Shown here one piece after another: positions 1 through 11,276 of a stretch of DNA of 64,000 bases. How positions within the stretch are numbered: position 1 is the first letter of the stretch; each line of letters begins with the position of its first letter. The stretch covers positions 2,480,001 through 2,544,000 of the forward strand of contig JAUKUA010000005.1 in the NCBI GenBank assembly GCA_030549175.1, given 5' to 3'. The notes under the pieces were generated by a model that was given only the letters and a program-made list of their open reading frames with translations, did not search any database and had not been told where the DNA came from. This stretch comes from Lasiosphaeris hirsuta (lineage: Eukaryota; Ascomycota; Sordariomycetes; Sordariales; Lasiosphaeriaceae). The position numbers were made by a program, and so were the translations under genes.

Positions 1-1751
1 AGACCGACCCTGAGCAGTAGGCAAGATGCTGTCTCGCGACAGTTCCGCCGTGGCTACGCCGATGAGGCTCCTGCCGCAGTTCCCGCACCTAAGCAGCCCC
101 GGCGGTTCCGCGCCTGGAGGTGGACATGGAGGCTGCTCAACCTCTCCGTTCTCGGCGGCATAGCCTGGGTCGGCTACGGGATATACGACGATCGACACCC
201 CGAACCCCAAGTGGCACCCGACCCGAGCAAGAAGACGCTCGTTATCCTAGGTAGGCTTATGGCGCATCAATAGCACCCCAACTGTCCGATGGGACTCAAC
301 TGACCCGGGAACGCAGGAACTGGCTGGGGCTCTGTCTCCCTGCTCAAGAAACTCGACACTGAGAACTACAATGTTATCGTTATCTCGCCCCGCAACTACT
401 TCCTCTTCACACCCCTCCTGCCGTCATGCACAACCGGTTTGATCGAGCACCGATCTATCATGGAGCCGATCCGGACGATTTTGCGCTCCAAGAAGGCAAG
501 CGTCAAGTACTATGAGGCCGAAGCGAGCGCTATTGACCCCGACCGCAAGGTCGTGCGCGTCTTCGACAACTCAGACGTCCGCGGCGCGGTTGTTGAGACC
601 GAGGTGCCTTACGACATGCTGGTGATTGGTGTTGGTGCCGAGAATGCCACGTTCGGCATCCCCGGCGTGCGCGAGAACTCGTGCTTCTTGAAGGAGATTG
701 GCGACGCCCAGCTGATCCGCAAGAGGATCATGGACTGCGTTGAGACGGCTGCGTTCAAGGACCAGTCGCCTGAGGAAGTTGACCGTCTGCTGCACATGGT
801 GGTGGTTGGCGGTGGCCCCACTGGTGTCGAGTTCGCTGGCGAGCTGCAGGACTTTTTTGAGGAGGACATCAAGAAGCTGATTCCGGAGATCAGTGATCGC
901 TTCCGGGTCACGCTTATTGAGGCCCTCCCCAACGTTCTGCCCAGCTTCTCCAAGCAGCTGATCGAGTACACCGAGAGCACCTTTAAGGAGGAGAAGATCG
1001 ATATCCGGACCAAGACCATGGTCAAGAAGGTGACTGACAAGGCAGTTGAGGCTGAGATTACCGGCCCCGACGGCAAGAAGGAGAAGCTTGTCTTCCCCTA
1101 CGGTCTGCTCGTTTGGGCTACAGGCAACGCGGTTCGCCCCGTTGTGAAGGACCTGATGACCCGCATCCCCGCGCAAAAGGACTCGCGCCGCGGCCTGGCT
1201 GTGAACGAGTACCTCGTAGTGCAGGGCACGCGTGACATTTGGGCGGTTGGCGACTGCGCTGTGGCCGGATATGCGCCCACGGCTCAGGTGGCCGGTCAGG
1301 AGGGCAACTTCCTGGCACGTCTCTTCAACAACATGGCCAAGACTGAGGCTCTGGAGGAGAAGATCCGTGAGCTCAGCGGCTCGCTGAACCTTAAGCCCGG
1401 TAACGCGGCCGAGATCTCGCGCCAGATTGAGGACCACGAGCGTCAGCTGCGGCGCATCAAGGACGTCAAGCCCTTCCACTACAGCCACCAGGGCAGCTTG
1501 GCCTATATTGGCAGCGAGAAGGCGGTTGCCGATGTCAGCTGGTTCAATGGCAACTTTGCCACGGGCGGCAGCCTGACCTTCCTCTTCTGGAGGAGCGCAT
1601 ACTTATCCATGTGCTTCAGCAGTAAGTTTTCCCCATCGCTGTTTTGGGTGGAGAATATTGTACTAACAGACATGCAGCACGCAACCGGCTGCTCGTTATC
1701 AATGACTGGATGAAGTCGAAGCTCTTTGGTCGTGATGTTTCGCGGGAGTAG
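1..1751 (+). CDS. External alternative NADH:ubiquinone oxidoreductase (type II NDH), 5'-truncated
   Basis: Exons 1..250, 317..1621 and 1678..1751; the frame is open from base 1, so the start lies upstream of the window. The visible part is 542 residues. It is a rotenone-insensitive, non-proton-pumping flavoenzyme that passes electrons from NADH to ubiquinone at the inner mitochondrial membrane. A hydrophobic segment (LLNLSVLGGIAWVGYGIY) near visible residue 45 is followed by the FAD Rossmann motif LVILGTGWGSVS, which is split by intron 1, then PRNYFLFTPLLPS, then the NADH-binding motif MVVVGGGPTGVEFAGEL. The C-terminus (FLFWRSAYLSMCFS, then WMKSKLFGRD after intron 2) is typical of the membrane-anchoring end. 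An insert around TEALEEKIRELSGSLNLKPG looks helical. I see no EF-hand, so it resembles calcium-independent NDE2-type enzymes rather than calcium-binding ones. Whether it is external or internal cannot be fixed without the N-terminus. Confidence 0.93.
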
Positions 1752-2446
1752 ATTGGGCCTGTGCTCAAGCCTTCCACTTTCTTACAACCCCTGAAAAGGG
1801 GGTTTGTTGTGCCACCAGACGGACTTTTTTCCTGACTTCGAGCGACTGGTAACGGGCATTGCGGCCTTTTCTTCGTTGATAGGAGTCTCGGGGTAGGTTT
1901 GGGAACCTAATAGAACGGGTCTTTATTAGAACTGGGTTGACGGCAATAGATGGCGATGGGGATCGGGAGGGGGAGGGGGAGGACAGGGGCTGAGATGGAG
2001 AAGGGATATCGCTCCATTCGTTTTGCTGGCGGCTCCTATACCTGTAATGAAGGCATTCGCTTTTTTGTCCCCAATAACACATAGCACAAGCTACCTTTAC
2101 TAAACATGCATGAGGCTCCGCGATTTTCGCGGGGAAGTCTAAAACAATCAAGCCTAAGCTTCGGTTCCTTGATGACGGTGTGCAGTCATGACAATGCATG
2201 AACACTGATATGTACTTCAATATGTAGGGTTAGGGTTGTTAGGCGACGGTGCTCATTCTTGAGTGGAACGAACTCCGCCGGCCGGTCCCAACTTCTTGCC
2301 ATGACGACATGACAAACCACACAGCCTGCACCAACATGAATGTATGCCAATCAGAATAGAGGGGTACTCAGGTCTATCATAGAACTTACACCTTGGTGAT
2401 GCTAATCCAAAAACGGGGTAGCTGTTGAAAATTCAACACGGTCAGG
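1752..2446. other. Intergenic region NDE-DML1
   Basis: No gene is seen. It holds the 3' region of the NADH dehydrogenase, a G-rich purine stretch near 1961-1985, two telomere-type TTAGGG units near 2226-2240, and the presumed DML1 promoter. Confidence 0.6.
2226..2240 (+). repeat. Short interstitial telomere-like motif (two TTAGGG units)
   Basis: The stretch reads as two consecutive copies of the filamentous-fungal telomere unit TTAGGG. Two units are too few to prove telomeric origin. Confidence 0.4.
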
Positions 2447-4220
2447 ATGCATGAGATTATCACCCTCCAGCTCGGGCAGCAGAGCAACTATCTGGCAACT
2501 CATTTCTGGAACACCCAGGTAGGCACTTGTGTATTTATTTTAGTCCTGGTCGAATCTTCTGCTGAGCAAAAAAAAAAAAAAAAAAGGAGTCTTATTTTAC
2601 CTATTCGGAAAATGAAGAGTCACTGGTCGACCACGACGTCCACTGGCGTCCCGGCGTTGGCGCCGATGGCGCCGAGACCTTCATGCCACGCACCGTCATC
2701 TACGACCTCAAAGGCGGCTTTGGCTCTCTGCGCAAGATAAACGCCCTTTATGCGGACCAGGACGAGGGCGAAGGGATAGCGTCCCAGGCCTTGTGGTAAA
2801 TCCCCTCCCCTCCTCTTTCCACTCCTAGCCCCTAACCCCCTCCAGGAACGGCCCGACAGTCCTGCACAAGGACCCCCCTATCGCCCCCTCAGCCTACCAG
2901 CAGTCCCTCGGAGTCGACGACACGCCGGCCCCGCTGACCACGTCGTCCGTCCGCTACTGGTCCGACTTCAGCCGCGTCTACTACCACCCGCGCTCGGCCG
3001 TGCAGCTGAGCGAGTTCGAGCTGGGGTCGCAGCTGATGCCGTTTGAGCGGCACGATTCCGGGGAGGAGTTTTTCGCCGCGCTAGACCGCGAGCACGATGT
3101 CGTCGACCGTGACCTGCGCCTATTCATTGAGGAGGCGGACCAGATGCAAGGCATCCAGGTGTTTGCCGGCATGGATGATGCTTGGGGTGGGTTTGCGGCC
3201 AAGTATTTGGAGAGGTTGAGAGATGAGTACGGGAAGACGGCGATTTGGGTGTGGGGGACGCAAGGGGGGGTCGGGGGACTTACGAGGGTAGGATGGAGAG
3301 TTGGGGTTCTTTGTGAGGTTGGGTTGATGCTGATGAGTCTGTGTGGATAGGATAAGCGGATGCTGAGGCTGGCCAACAAGGCCAGGGCCATCACTGACAT
3401 GTACAAGCAGGCGTCCGTGGTCATCCCGCTGGCGCTGCCGGCGTCTCTGCCGAAGTCGATCGTCTTGGACTACACCTCGCACTGGCACACGTCCGCCCTA
3501 CTAGCCGCGGCCATCGAGAGCATCACACTCCCGACACGACTCAAGGACCCCGCCAACCAGGACACGCTCAGCAACATGGCCGACACGCTCAACACCATGG
3601 GCAAGCAGAACGTCGCCGGGCTCCAGATGAGCTTCGCCGACCCCGACAAAACGACGTCGCCAACAACAACCTCGACCGACCCGCGCGCGCCCGGCGGCGG
3701 CTGGCAAATCACCGAGGACCACCTCTCCGAGGGCCTCTCGCTTGACTTGCACTTCACCCCCTCCGACGAGCTCAACCCCCACCGGCGCACCGGCGCCCCG
3801 GCCAAGATCCCCCGCGTCTTCAGCCAGCTCATCGCCTCGCGGGGCTTCCCGCCGCAGGAAACCGCCGATCCCGGCGCCGAGGCGGACCAGGACCTGCGCA
3901 ACCACCGGCGGCGCCGGCCCGCCCACGAGCCGGTGACGCGGATCTACGAGACTACGCTGGCGTTCCCCCTCCTGGACTCCTTCCCGCCCATCTTCCGTCG
4001 CCCGTCGGACCCCGACACGCCCCTTACCGCCACCATCAACATCACCAGCAGCTTGTCGACCAACACGGCGGTATCGGACCGGCTGAAGACACTGCGCACG
4101 ACGGTGGCGCGGTCTATCGGCGTCGAGGATCGGGAGGCGCTGGGCAATGAGTTGGCCGAGATGGCCGACGAGTATCATGAGGGGTGGTCGAGTGGGACGG
4201 ATGACGGGGAGGATGACTGA
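2447..4220 (+). CDS. DML1: DML1/misato tubulin-like protein
   Basis: Exons 2447..2518, 2587..2795, 2846..3287 and 3351..4220 give 530 residues. The family is related to tubulin/FtsZ. In yeast Dml1 is needed for mitochondrial DNA partitioning, and animal misato acts in spindle and mitochondrial distribution. The N-terminus [20 protein letters not shown] is the conserved misato segment, resembling the nucleotide-binding start of tubulin. [20 protein letters not shown] and [17 protein letters not shown] follow in exon 2, and the middle portion ends in [20 protein letters not shown]. The C-terminus is acidic (GTDDGEDD). The start is fixed by the first residues matching the family start. Intron 1 is odd: its acceptor is a 17-base poly-A run followed by G. 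The neighbouring poly(A) polymerase gene is convergent. Confidence 0.93.
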
Positions 4221-4707
4221 GTGTGGGCAGGGCTGGGTGAGTGAAAAAGATTTAGAGACAAGGAGTCATTCTCGCTTGTTAGGGAAAGCATTAGACTACC
4301 CCAAGGCGAAAGACGTTACGGGTATTTGAGTAGCGTAGTGATGTGTGTGTCTCTAGCCCGGTGAGCGATCAAGAAAGCCACTAGAAAGGACCAATAGCCC
4401 GAGAACCGTCTTCTGGTTTCACAGCGAACGTACAAACAAGGTTAAATATTGGTCAAAATTAACATCGCCACCTCGCCAACCTCATCAAGTCACAAGCCAA
4501 AGTATGAACTTCAGGTCCATCACCACAGTGATCCGTAAACTGAAGCGGAGTTTGGTGAGGCACTTATGCCTCAAAACCTAACTTTTATTACTCTAAACAA
4601 AAGTCTAAGTAGTTACACAATGCGAGAGGCAACAGCATGGCACGCGTCGCCGTCAACGCCGTTACACCAATACCCTCTAACTGCATGCTTCCCGCCCCTA
4701 CCGGCCC
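4221..4707. other. Intergenic region between convergent DML1 and PAP1
   Basis: 3' flanks of two convergent genes. No coding signal or structured element was recognised. Confidence 0.6.
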
Positions 4708-6617
4708 CTAGCCTGCCGCTGTCGCCGTCTGCTGGCGCTTGGCCGGCTTACCGGGCTCCTCCTCTGCTAGACGCTTCTTCTTGATCGGTCTCGGTGGCTT
4801 GACCTCGCCCGGCTCAAAAACATCATTGGGTAGCTCATAGTTTCTGAGGTGCTGGATCGTCAGACACATCAACTCGTTTTTATAGATGTCATTCGATATG
4901 CACATGGCCTTGAAATCGTTGACCTCTCTCGAGAGGTCCAGAGATCTTGCTTTTTCTACCAGCTGCAGGCCGATGTAATGGTTAGTCGTATAGATCTCGA
5001 CCTCGGCATCGGGGTTATGCTCGGGAATGTCCTCAGGCTTGGCGTTGGTCTCGCCATTCTCCCCCTTTGGAGCTTCCGGCGCCGCATCAGCTGTGTCATC
5101 AGCATTCTCTGTTTTGGCAGGTGGGGGTCCATTCTCGTTCTTGACCTCCATTTTCATTTCATCCTCGGTCTCTGGCTTCGCATCCGCCTCCGCCTCGTCT
5201 TTCTCCGCCTTAGCCTTCTCCTCTGCTGCGATGACTTCGGGCCTGACATGATGGGCGAGGCTGCCGCCCTGGGTTTCTTCTATATCGGCGTCACCTTTGC
5301 ATCTGTGCACTCTGTCGAAACCCTTGTTGAACGGGCGGGCAAGGGCAATTGAGGGATGTAAATCGAGCTTGGCAACGAGCATCCGCACCCTCGATTCGAC
5401 AAACGACGACCACTTCGTTTGGGCCTCCTTGTTTCTGCTTGACGAAATGACTGTGAGGTAAAACTTGAACCCTGTTGTGAAAAAGCTGTGCTTCGTGAAG
5501 AGGTCTTTCCAGGGGCGCCTGCCTAACATGATCTCATCCGTAACCTTTGTCCCCACCTCTAGCTCCTGCTGGATTGCCGTCATCGAGGACCGGCCGACGT
5601 TGTGCGTCGCGCACATGGATGGGTATGAAGGTGTAATTATCGGCATCTTGTGATTTCTATCGCTCGGGTAGATCTACTCTGTCGGTGAGACATCAGCGTA
5701 GTGAAAGTGCGGGCTCGGCTTACCTTGGGGTTCCACACCGCCACGCGCGTGACAGAGGATCCGTACTCAATGTCTTTTAGGAGAACAGGAAGAGGCCAAG
5801 GCCACTTCAGCATGATGTTGAAAAACTTGTTGACAATCAGGGCGCTGGTTGCCTTGGGGTAAAGCTGGCAGACTCTGGCCACCATCATGGCCCACGCCAC
5901 TCCGCCAGGGTATCCCAAGACGTTGGCGTAGACAGCCTTCCGTTGCGCCCAAAGCTTGATAGCTCGAATAGCCAACTTGAACGTGGCCGGCTCGGGAACG
6001 AGATTGAGGATCTCATCTGTGACTCGAGTTCCATTCAGCGACCGCACCTCATTCTCAGTTAGACCACGGAGAAGGTTGTTGTCCTGGAGATTCCAATCCT
6101 TCTCGTCGGGCAGCTGTCTGAGCGTCTGGATAGAGCAGAAGATAAGATCTATGCTGATTCCCGAGTACTCAAATTTGATGATGGGGACGAATGCATCTGG
6201 TACTGAGTGGAGATCGGTGATGGCGCCGGGCGGTGCCATCTCGACAAGCAAATCAGGGAAGATGTCAAAGTACTGTTTGACCGTGACGTATTTCGGGGCA
6301 ACGACGAGGGTATCCATGTCCGAACCAGGCCCAAAGACGCCCAAGCGATAGCTGCCATAGGTGAAGACTCTGCCGTGAGCACCGCGAATCAGGAATGTGT
6401 TCTTGGGCTCTTTCTCCATTGCCGCCCTTTTCACAAATTCATCAGTGATTTTCTCAAGGGACTTGAGAACCGTTTCTCTCTTTTGAGTCTCGACAGGGGA
6501 CTCGAATGTGCCCTGGGCTCGCAGCTCCCTAAACAGGGCATTGTTTGCTCGTTTTTCCTCATCGGTCGGCAAGGCGGACGAAATGGGCGGCGTCACGCCG
6601 AAGACGCGCTCTGACAT
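4708..6617 (-). CDS. PAP1: Poly(A) polymerase
   Basis: Exons, in transcript order, 6617..5724 and 5673..4708; 619 residues. This nuclear enzyme adds the poly(A) tail to cleaved pre-mRNA as part of the cleavage/polyadenylation machinery. The start is the ATG of MSERVFGVTPPISSALPT; upstream there is no ATG before a stop. The nucleotidyltransferase signature FGPGSDMDTLVVAP carries the first two catalytic aspartates, and SGISIDLIFCSI carries the third. The central domain has GYPGGVAWAMMVARVCQLYP. The intron falls inside the conserved block NPK|IYPSDRNHKMPIITPAYP-like, here NHKMPIITPSYPSMCATHNV, which supports the splice choice. The last ~170 residues are acidic and lysine-rich and end in a basic patch (RPIKKKRLAEEEPGKPAKRQ), which fits the nuclear targeting known for the family. 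Confidence 0.97.
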
Positions 6618-7693
6618 GGCGGGTGTCAAAGCGTCAAGCGTCGCGGGAGGGGTGTTTTCGATCTCTTTATGTCGCTGCAATCGCTAGATGCCGGGGAGAA
6701 AAATGTCACGTAGGACTGTTCGAGGGAACCGAAATCGAGCATCAAAAAGAGGGTAGTTCGCCCAAGGCAGTGGGAGAAAGTAGAGAAGGGGAAGAAGGAG
6801 CGAAGAGAGCAAGAACGTTGGCGGTATTGAAAAGGCCAATAAATTCCGCAGAGATCAAGTCATGATGTGCTGTTTGGCTTTGTTGCTGTGGTGTTGTGAT
6901 TCGCAAAGAGTCGAAGTTCACGTCGGCCTGCCTGAGTCGCCTCCACACTTTGCACCAAAAGGGTTGGATCGCAGATCGGCGCGTGCGGCAGGAGCGAGGT
7001 TGCTTGCTTGTCAGGCCGCACGGACCGCCCATGAAAGCTCACATTGGCTGGCGTGCACGGCATGTTGGGTTCAGGCACTTCTATCCGTAGACCCCCACAC
7101 AAAACCCAGCTGCCGCAGCGGTGCAATTAGAAGTCCTCAAGTTGACGGGATTGATAAGACCGGCATCCCTTGCAATACAGCGCGCTATTCTTTCTTGGTC
7201 GGACTCAGTCAGCGAACTCAGTCAGCGAAAGGGCGACATAATGGTTTTAGAAGTGACGAGTATGAGATCCAGGGTGGACGCTGGTCCCCCAGATAATTAT
7301 CAAACATGACAGGTACCCTGATGCCCGCCATCGAGGTCATGCATAGAATGGAAGCCCAAGAGAACGACTGTGGACAGGTATCGGAGAACTTAAGCATCTA
7401 GTACTGACAGTACGCAAGATTCACATGATATTCAGCTGTATTATATGTTGCTAGCGTATCACGTTTGACTGCACACCTGCACAGTTAGAATTGCCGATAC
7501 CCAAGAATACAGTTTCCTGTACGGCACCAGTGACCGGGTTTCCATGAGCCTACCACGAGCCTACCGTCATGGGATACGTGCAGGCTCCAGCGTTGCCCCG
7601 CCCCCGCAGGATCCAAAGTGATGCCCCTGCTATGCTCTAAACATTCGGGCCCTCCGCTCTTCCACCCCTTCACGAGCTCGATGGGTCCGAACG
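6618..7693. other. Divergent promoter region PAP1 / hydrolase
   Basis: 1.1 kb between divergently transcribed genes. Short reading frames here have no recognisable homology. It contains a 13-bp tandem duplication at 7203-7228. Confidence 0.55.
7203..7228. repeat. 13-bp unit tandemly duplicated
   Basis: The unit ACTCAGTCAGCGA occurs twice head to tail without mismatch. Confidence 0.8.
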
Positions 7694-9060
7694 ATGAAGA
7701 AGACACTTTTACTTTGCTTCATCCACGGCTTCAAGGTACGCTCCAAAACTCCCATAGTACCCCTTTTTCACTCTTGCTAACTGGACGCGATAGGGGGGTG
7801 AGTCAACCTTCGGTGACAACTATGCCTTCACCGAGGACCTCCGCCAGCGGGTCGCCATGGCCCTCCCCAAGATCAACGTCAAGGTTGAGGTCTACCCCAA
7901 ATACGAGACCCGCGGCGACCTGGGCGAGTGCGTTGGCCGGTTTCGCGATTGGTACGTCCGAACAAGTCGCACCACCCATTCAGCAGGAGACTAACCACCA
8001 CCCCCAGGCTGCTCAACAAAGTAATCGACCTCGAAGTCGCTGCCGGCACGCCCTCCCCGACCGTCGATCCGCACGTGCGTGTCCTCCTCATTGGGCACTC
8101 CATGGGCGGCATCGTAGCCGCCGAGACTGCCATCGCCCTTTCCTCCGAGCACCCCATACACGGCAGCACGAACCCCTCGGTCAACGACAACAACCCCTCC
8201 GCCACGCCCCCGCGGCCCGCAACCCCCAACTCCCTCATGTTCCCTTACGTCCAGGGCGTACTTGCCTTCGACACCCCCTTCCTGGGCGTCTCCCCCGGTG
8301 TTGTCGCCCACGGCGCCGAGGATAAGCTCGCGACCCTCACCTCGGTCGCGCAGTTTAGCGGGCTGACAAGCTTGTGGGGCGGTGCCAAGGCGGCGGATGC
8401 CTCGACCACGGCCGCGGCACGCAGGTCGGCCGGAGCGCTGCCGGCCCCGCCGGAGGCCAAGTTTGCAGACAAGGCCAATTCCAACGATGGCGGCTGGGGC
8501 CGTTGGGGGAAGATCGCAATGGTCGCTGGTGCTGTGGGTGCCGTGGCCGCCGGCGGCGCTGCGGCCTACCTCAATCGCGAGCAGATTAGCCAAGGGTGGG
8601 GTTGGGCTGCGAGTCACATGGAGTTTGTGAGTGTTCTGGCACGCAAGGAAGAGCTACGTCGGCGCGTCGCGTACATGGCGCGCTTGAACAAGGATCTGGG
8701 TGTCGGGTTTGGGAACCTGTACACCCGCCTTGGAAAGGCCGCACAGTCGCGCACGGATAGCGTCGTGGGTACCGTGCTGGGAAACCAGAGGACGTTTTGC
8801 ATTGTGCCGCAGCGTGATGTGGCCGGGGACTGGAGATCGGCGGTCAACGACAAGGCGACAGACGAGACGTGGGCGCATATGTGTAAGTGTCCTTGCTTTT
8901 TGCTGGTGTTGAATAGGAGCTAACATGACCGATAGCAATGTTCGACCCGAAGGAGAACCCCGCTTATGAGATGTTGGCAAACAATGCAAGGGATATGATT
9001 GCGAGCTGGACGCGCAATGACTGGTATGAAAGTGATCCCAACGAGTCTATTCGTCCGTAG
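7694..9060 (+). CDS. Alpha/beta hydrolase (lipase-like) with a predicted membrane segment
   Basis: Exons 7694..7735, 7794..7951, 8008..8882 and 8936..9060; 399 residues. It starts MKKTLLLCFIHGFKGG, the beta-strand plus oxyanion-loop HG motif of alpha/beta hydrolases, which sits immediately at the N-terminus. The nucleophile elbow is LLIGHSMGG with Ser98. AFDTPFLGV, typical of DUF676/PGAP1-like lipases, follows. A glycine/alanine-rich hydrophobic stretch at about 236-256 (MVAGAVGAVAAGGAAAYL) may be a membrane span, then a helical region leads to VGTVLGNQRTFCIVP and the C-terminus WTRNDWYESDPNESIRP. The substrate is unknown; I infer a lipid or ester. A 14-residue first exon is used because the HGFK motif is split exactly by intron 1. 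The acid and histidine of the triad are not assigned. Confidence 0.85.
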
Positions 9061-9188
9061 AGATAGAAACTAGGACGGCTTTGTTTCATTCCTCATAGCC
9101 CGTCTAGCTTGATTACTCTATATTGTACCCATATTATAGCCCGACTACTGTATATTGTACTCATACACCCGTATGCTCAAATGATGTT

Positions 9189-9230
9189 CATGTCTTCATG
9201 TACATGTCTCCATGTACATGTCTCCATGCA
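9189..9230. repeat. Three tandem copies of a 14-bp unit
   Basis: Units at 9189-9202, 9203-9216 and 9217-9230 based on CATGTCTCCATGTA, with one mismatch in the first and one in the third. They lie between two convergent genes. Confidence 0.85.
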
Positions 9231-9331
9231 CTCATCAGTACCAACTTAGGTGTTGATACCTAGTCAACGTACCAAGGGGGCACCGGCATGTCAACCAAAA
9301 CACATCATGACTTGACGACCCGTTTTCGGCT

Positions 9332-10123
9332 CTATTGAGCCTTCTTGCCCTTCGCCTTCACGCTACCACCCAAGTACTTGCCACGCTGCTTCAGCATATG
9401 CGAATACAGAATCACAGACCCTGCACACCAATTAGTCAACAATCTCCCACCCCCTCAAAAAACCTCGGGAACATACCAGGAATATAAGTCAACAAAACCG
9501 CGCCCAGCGCCATCGGGTACCACCCCGCCAAACCGCCGGCGGGGCCAAGCGCCGCGCGCAGCAACATGGCCACCTCAGAGCTGATGCCAACAGGGTACAG
9601 GACCAAGAACGCGCTGTACCGCAGCCAGTGCAGCCAACCGGGGACCGCCTCGAACTGCTTGAGCGCAAAGTACGTGTACCGGATCACCTCGGTCGTGGCC
9701 CACGCGCCCAGCATCGACGAGTACCAAGGGCTCGCATTAAGGGCGGGGAAGGGCAGCGAGACGCCCCAGACGAGCATCAGGCGCGAGGCGACCTGCATGG
9801 CGGTGGTGAAGACGGGGGCGGGGACGACGCCTAGGTGTTACTTTTGTTAGCTTTTCAAGAGGTAAAAGGGGGGGGTTGTGTGGGGTGGGAAGGGGAAACG
9901 AACCGGTGAGGGCGTGCAGGGCCTCCATCAGGGCAAAGGTCTGGGTGATGCGTGCGAAGTCGTTGACGACAACGGGCACGAACGGCGCACCCCGGTAGTA
10001 CAGGACCAGAGCGATGCGGCCGAGGACGGTGGCCCAGGCGATAGCCGAGGCGGCATTGTAGGCGACGAGGTAGGCCTTCTTCAGGCCGAAGCCGCTGCCG
10101 CTCTTCTTGGGGGGTGGTGCCAT
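9332..10123 (-). CDS. PHS1: Very-long-chain (3R)-3-hydroxyacyl-CoA dehydratase (PHS1/HACD family)
   Basis: Exons 10123..9904, 9830..9477 and 9420..9332; 220 residues, close to the 217 of yeast Phs1. It performs the third step of the fatty-acid elongation cycle in the ER membrane, dehydrating 3-hydroxyacyl-CoA for very-long-chain fatty acids used in sphingolipids. Multiple hydrophobic helices are visible. Motifs are MLGAWATTEVIRYTYFAL and LRYSAFLVLYPVGISSE; Tyr152 and Glu159 have the seven-residue spacing of the known catalytic Tyr/Glu pair. The C-terminus is lysine-rich (KAKGKKAQ), compatible with an ER-retrieval signal. Exon 1 starts MAPPPKKSGSGFGLKKAYL. Confidence 0.95.
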
Positions 10124-10927
10124 TGTGCGTTTGATCCAATTGGTGTCTATCGGGTGGAAGAGAAAAAGAGAGAAAACCAACAAGGTGATCGTTTCCGGTC
10201 TTGAAGGTTTCGTAGTCTGATCAAGGTTGCCGATGTGAATGTCGGGTCTCAGCTAAGGTCATCCGTCATCTACAGGGGACCTTGGATTTTTTTTTGGGGG
10301 GGGGGGGGGGGGAGGAAATTCGAATTTCTTAGCGTCTCCGTCTCGGCGGGACGGGCACGGAGCCTCGGCTCGTCTTCAATGTGCCGGGCGATTGGGTTAG
10401 AGGCCCGGCCTTTCCCCCCCAAATATCATTCGACACCTCGAAAAGCCAATTGAAAATAACAGAATACAGTGTATCTGCAACGGTATAGCTGCTGTTGAAA
10501 TTTTTCATTCAATTGACCTCAAGTAAAATAATTTTGTTTATCTCTTCATCACAGATCTCTTCTCCCTTTCATCTATGTATGCGGCGCCCCCCTTCCCGGC
10601 TCAAGCCCGGGCCTCCCGCCCCCAAACCCCATTGACTTGAAGCCCGTCAAACCAAATGCTGCCAGTTCCGTGCGCAGTATTATCTCTGGTGTATCATTCT
10701 CATATTCTTCATGACGCGTTATCCTTGGTATCTTCCTCCTTCGCAACTCCCCAGTCCACGTTGGGGAGCTGTCAAACAAGACTGTACAAACTGTTCCAGC
10801 CAGCGTGGATCATTAAAAAATTTTGGACAAAAAAGTGGTGAGTGTGAAAGCGTAAAACCACATCGGCCGTCGCTCTACTGCCGGCGGCGCCATTCACAGC
10901 GGGCGCCCGTCGCATTGCCGAGTCTCA
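10124..10927. other. Intergenic region with T9G17 homopolymer block
   Basis: Promoter side of PHS1 and 3' side of the next gene. It holds a T9 run (10287-10295) directly followed by a G17 run (10296-10312). No gene is recognised. Confidence 0.6.
10287..10312 (+). repeat. T9G17 homopolymer block
   Basis: Nine T followed directly by seventeen G. Similar blocks recur at 36125-36149 and 63664-63695. Confidence 0.9.
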
Positions 10928-11276
10928 TCAGTGATCCTTCTTGGTGATTGAGCGCCAGAGGTCACCGAAACCATGTCCACCGAATAGGAACTCGTCCGAG
11001 TGCCGGCCACAGTAGCTGTGAGCATTGGTCTTGGGCGACTTGACCCTCTTCATGGACTCCATCGAACCGCTCGAGGCCTTCCTGTCGCGGTAGGTTGATG
11101 GCATGTTCATGCTGAAATCGTCGCTTGCGAAGCTGTTGGTTGGGCTCTGTCATTGGGGTTAGCAGGCTATCTGTGAGTGGGTTGTGTGACGAGCAGCAAC
11201 GGCTTACATTGAGGTCCGATTTCATGCGCCCGATGTCGATCGGGGCCGGGGCAGGTGCTCGCGAGGAGGGATTCAT
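10928..11276 (-). CDS. Small conserved fungal protein with CGRHSDEFLFGG motif
   Basis: Exons 11276..11208 and 11146..10928; 95 residues, with an intron at GT...AG and phase 0. I know of no function. The N-terminal half is low-complexity and Ser/Pro-rich (MNPSSRAPAPAPIDIGRMKS), with several basic-Ser sites (DRKASSGS, KRVKSPKT) that could be phosphorylated. The C-terminal 30 residues are compact: HSYCGRHSDEFLFGGHGFGD, followed by LWRSITKKDH. The Cys-Gly-Arg-His and Phe-Gly-Gly pattern looks like a conserved motif of short ascomycete proteins, though that is from impression, not a search. No signal peptide or membrane span is seen. Coding status rests on the clean splice, the sharp change from low complexity to a motif-like C-terminus, and the lack of competing frames. 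Confidence 0.7.

Noticed and set aside
571..1488. 305-codon antisense frame over the NADH dehydrogenase
   Set aside because: Mirror of a strongly coding, GC-biased exon; no family features.
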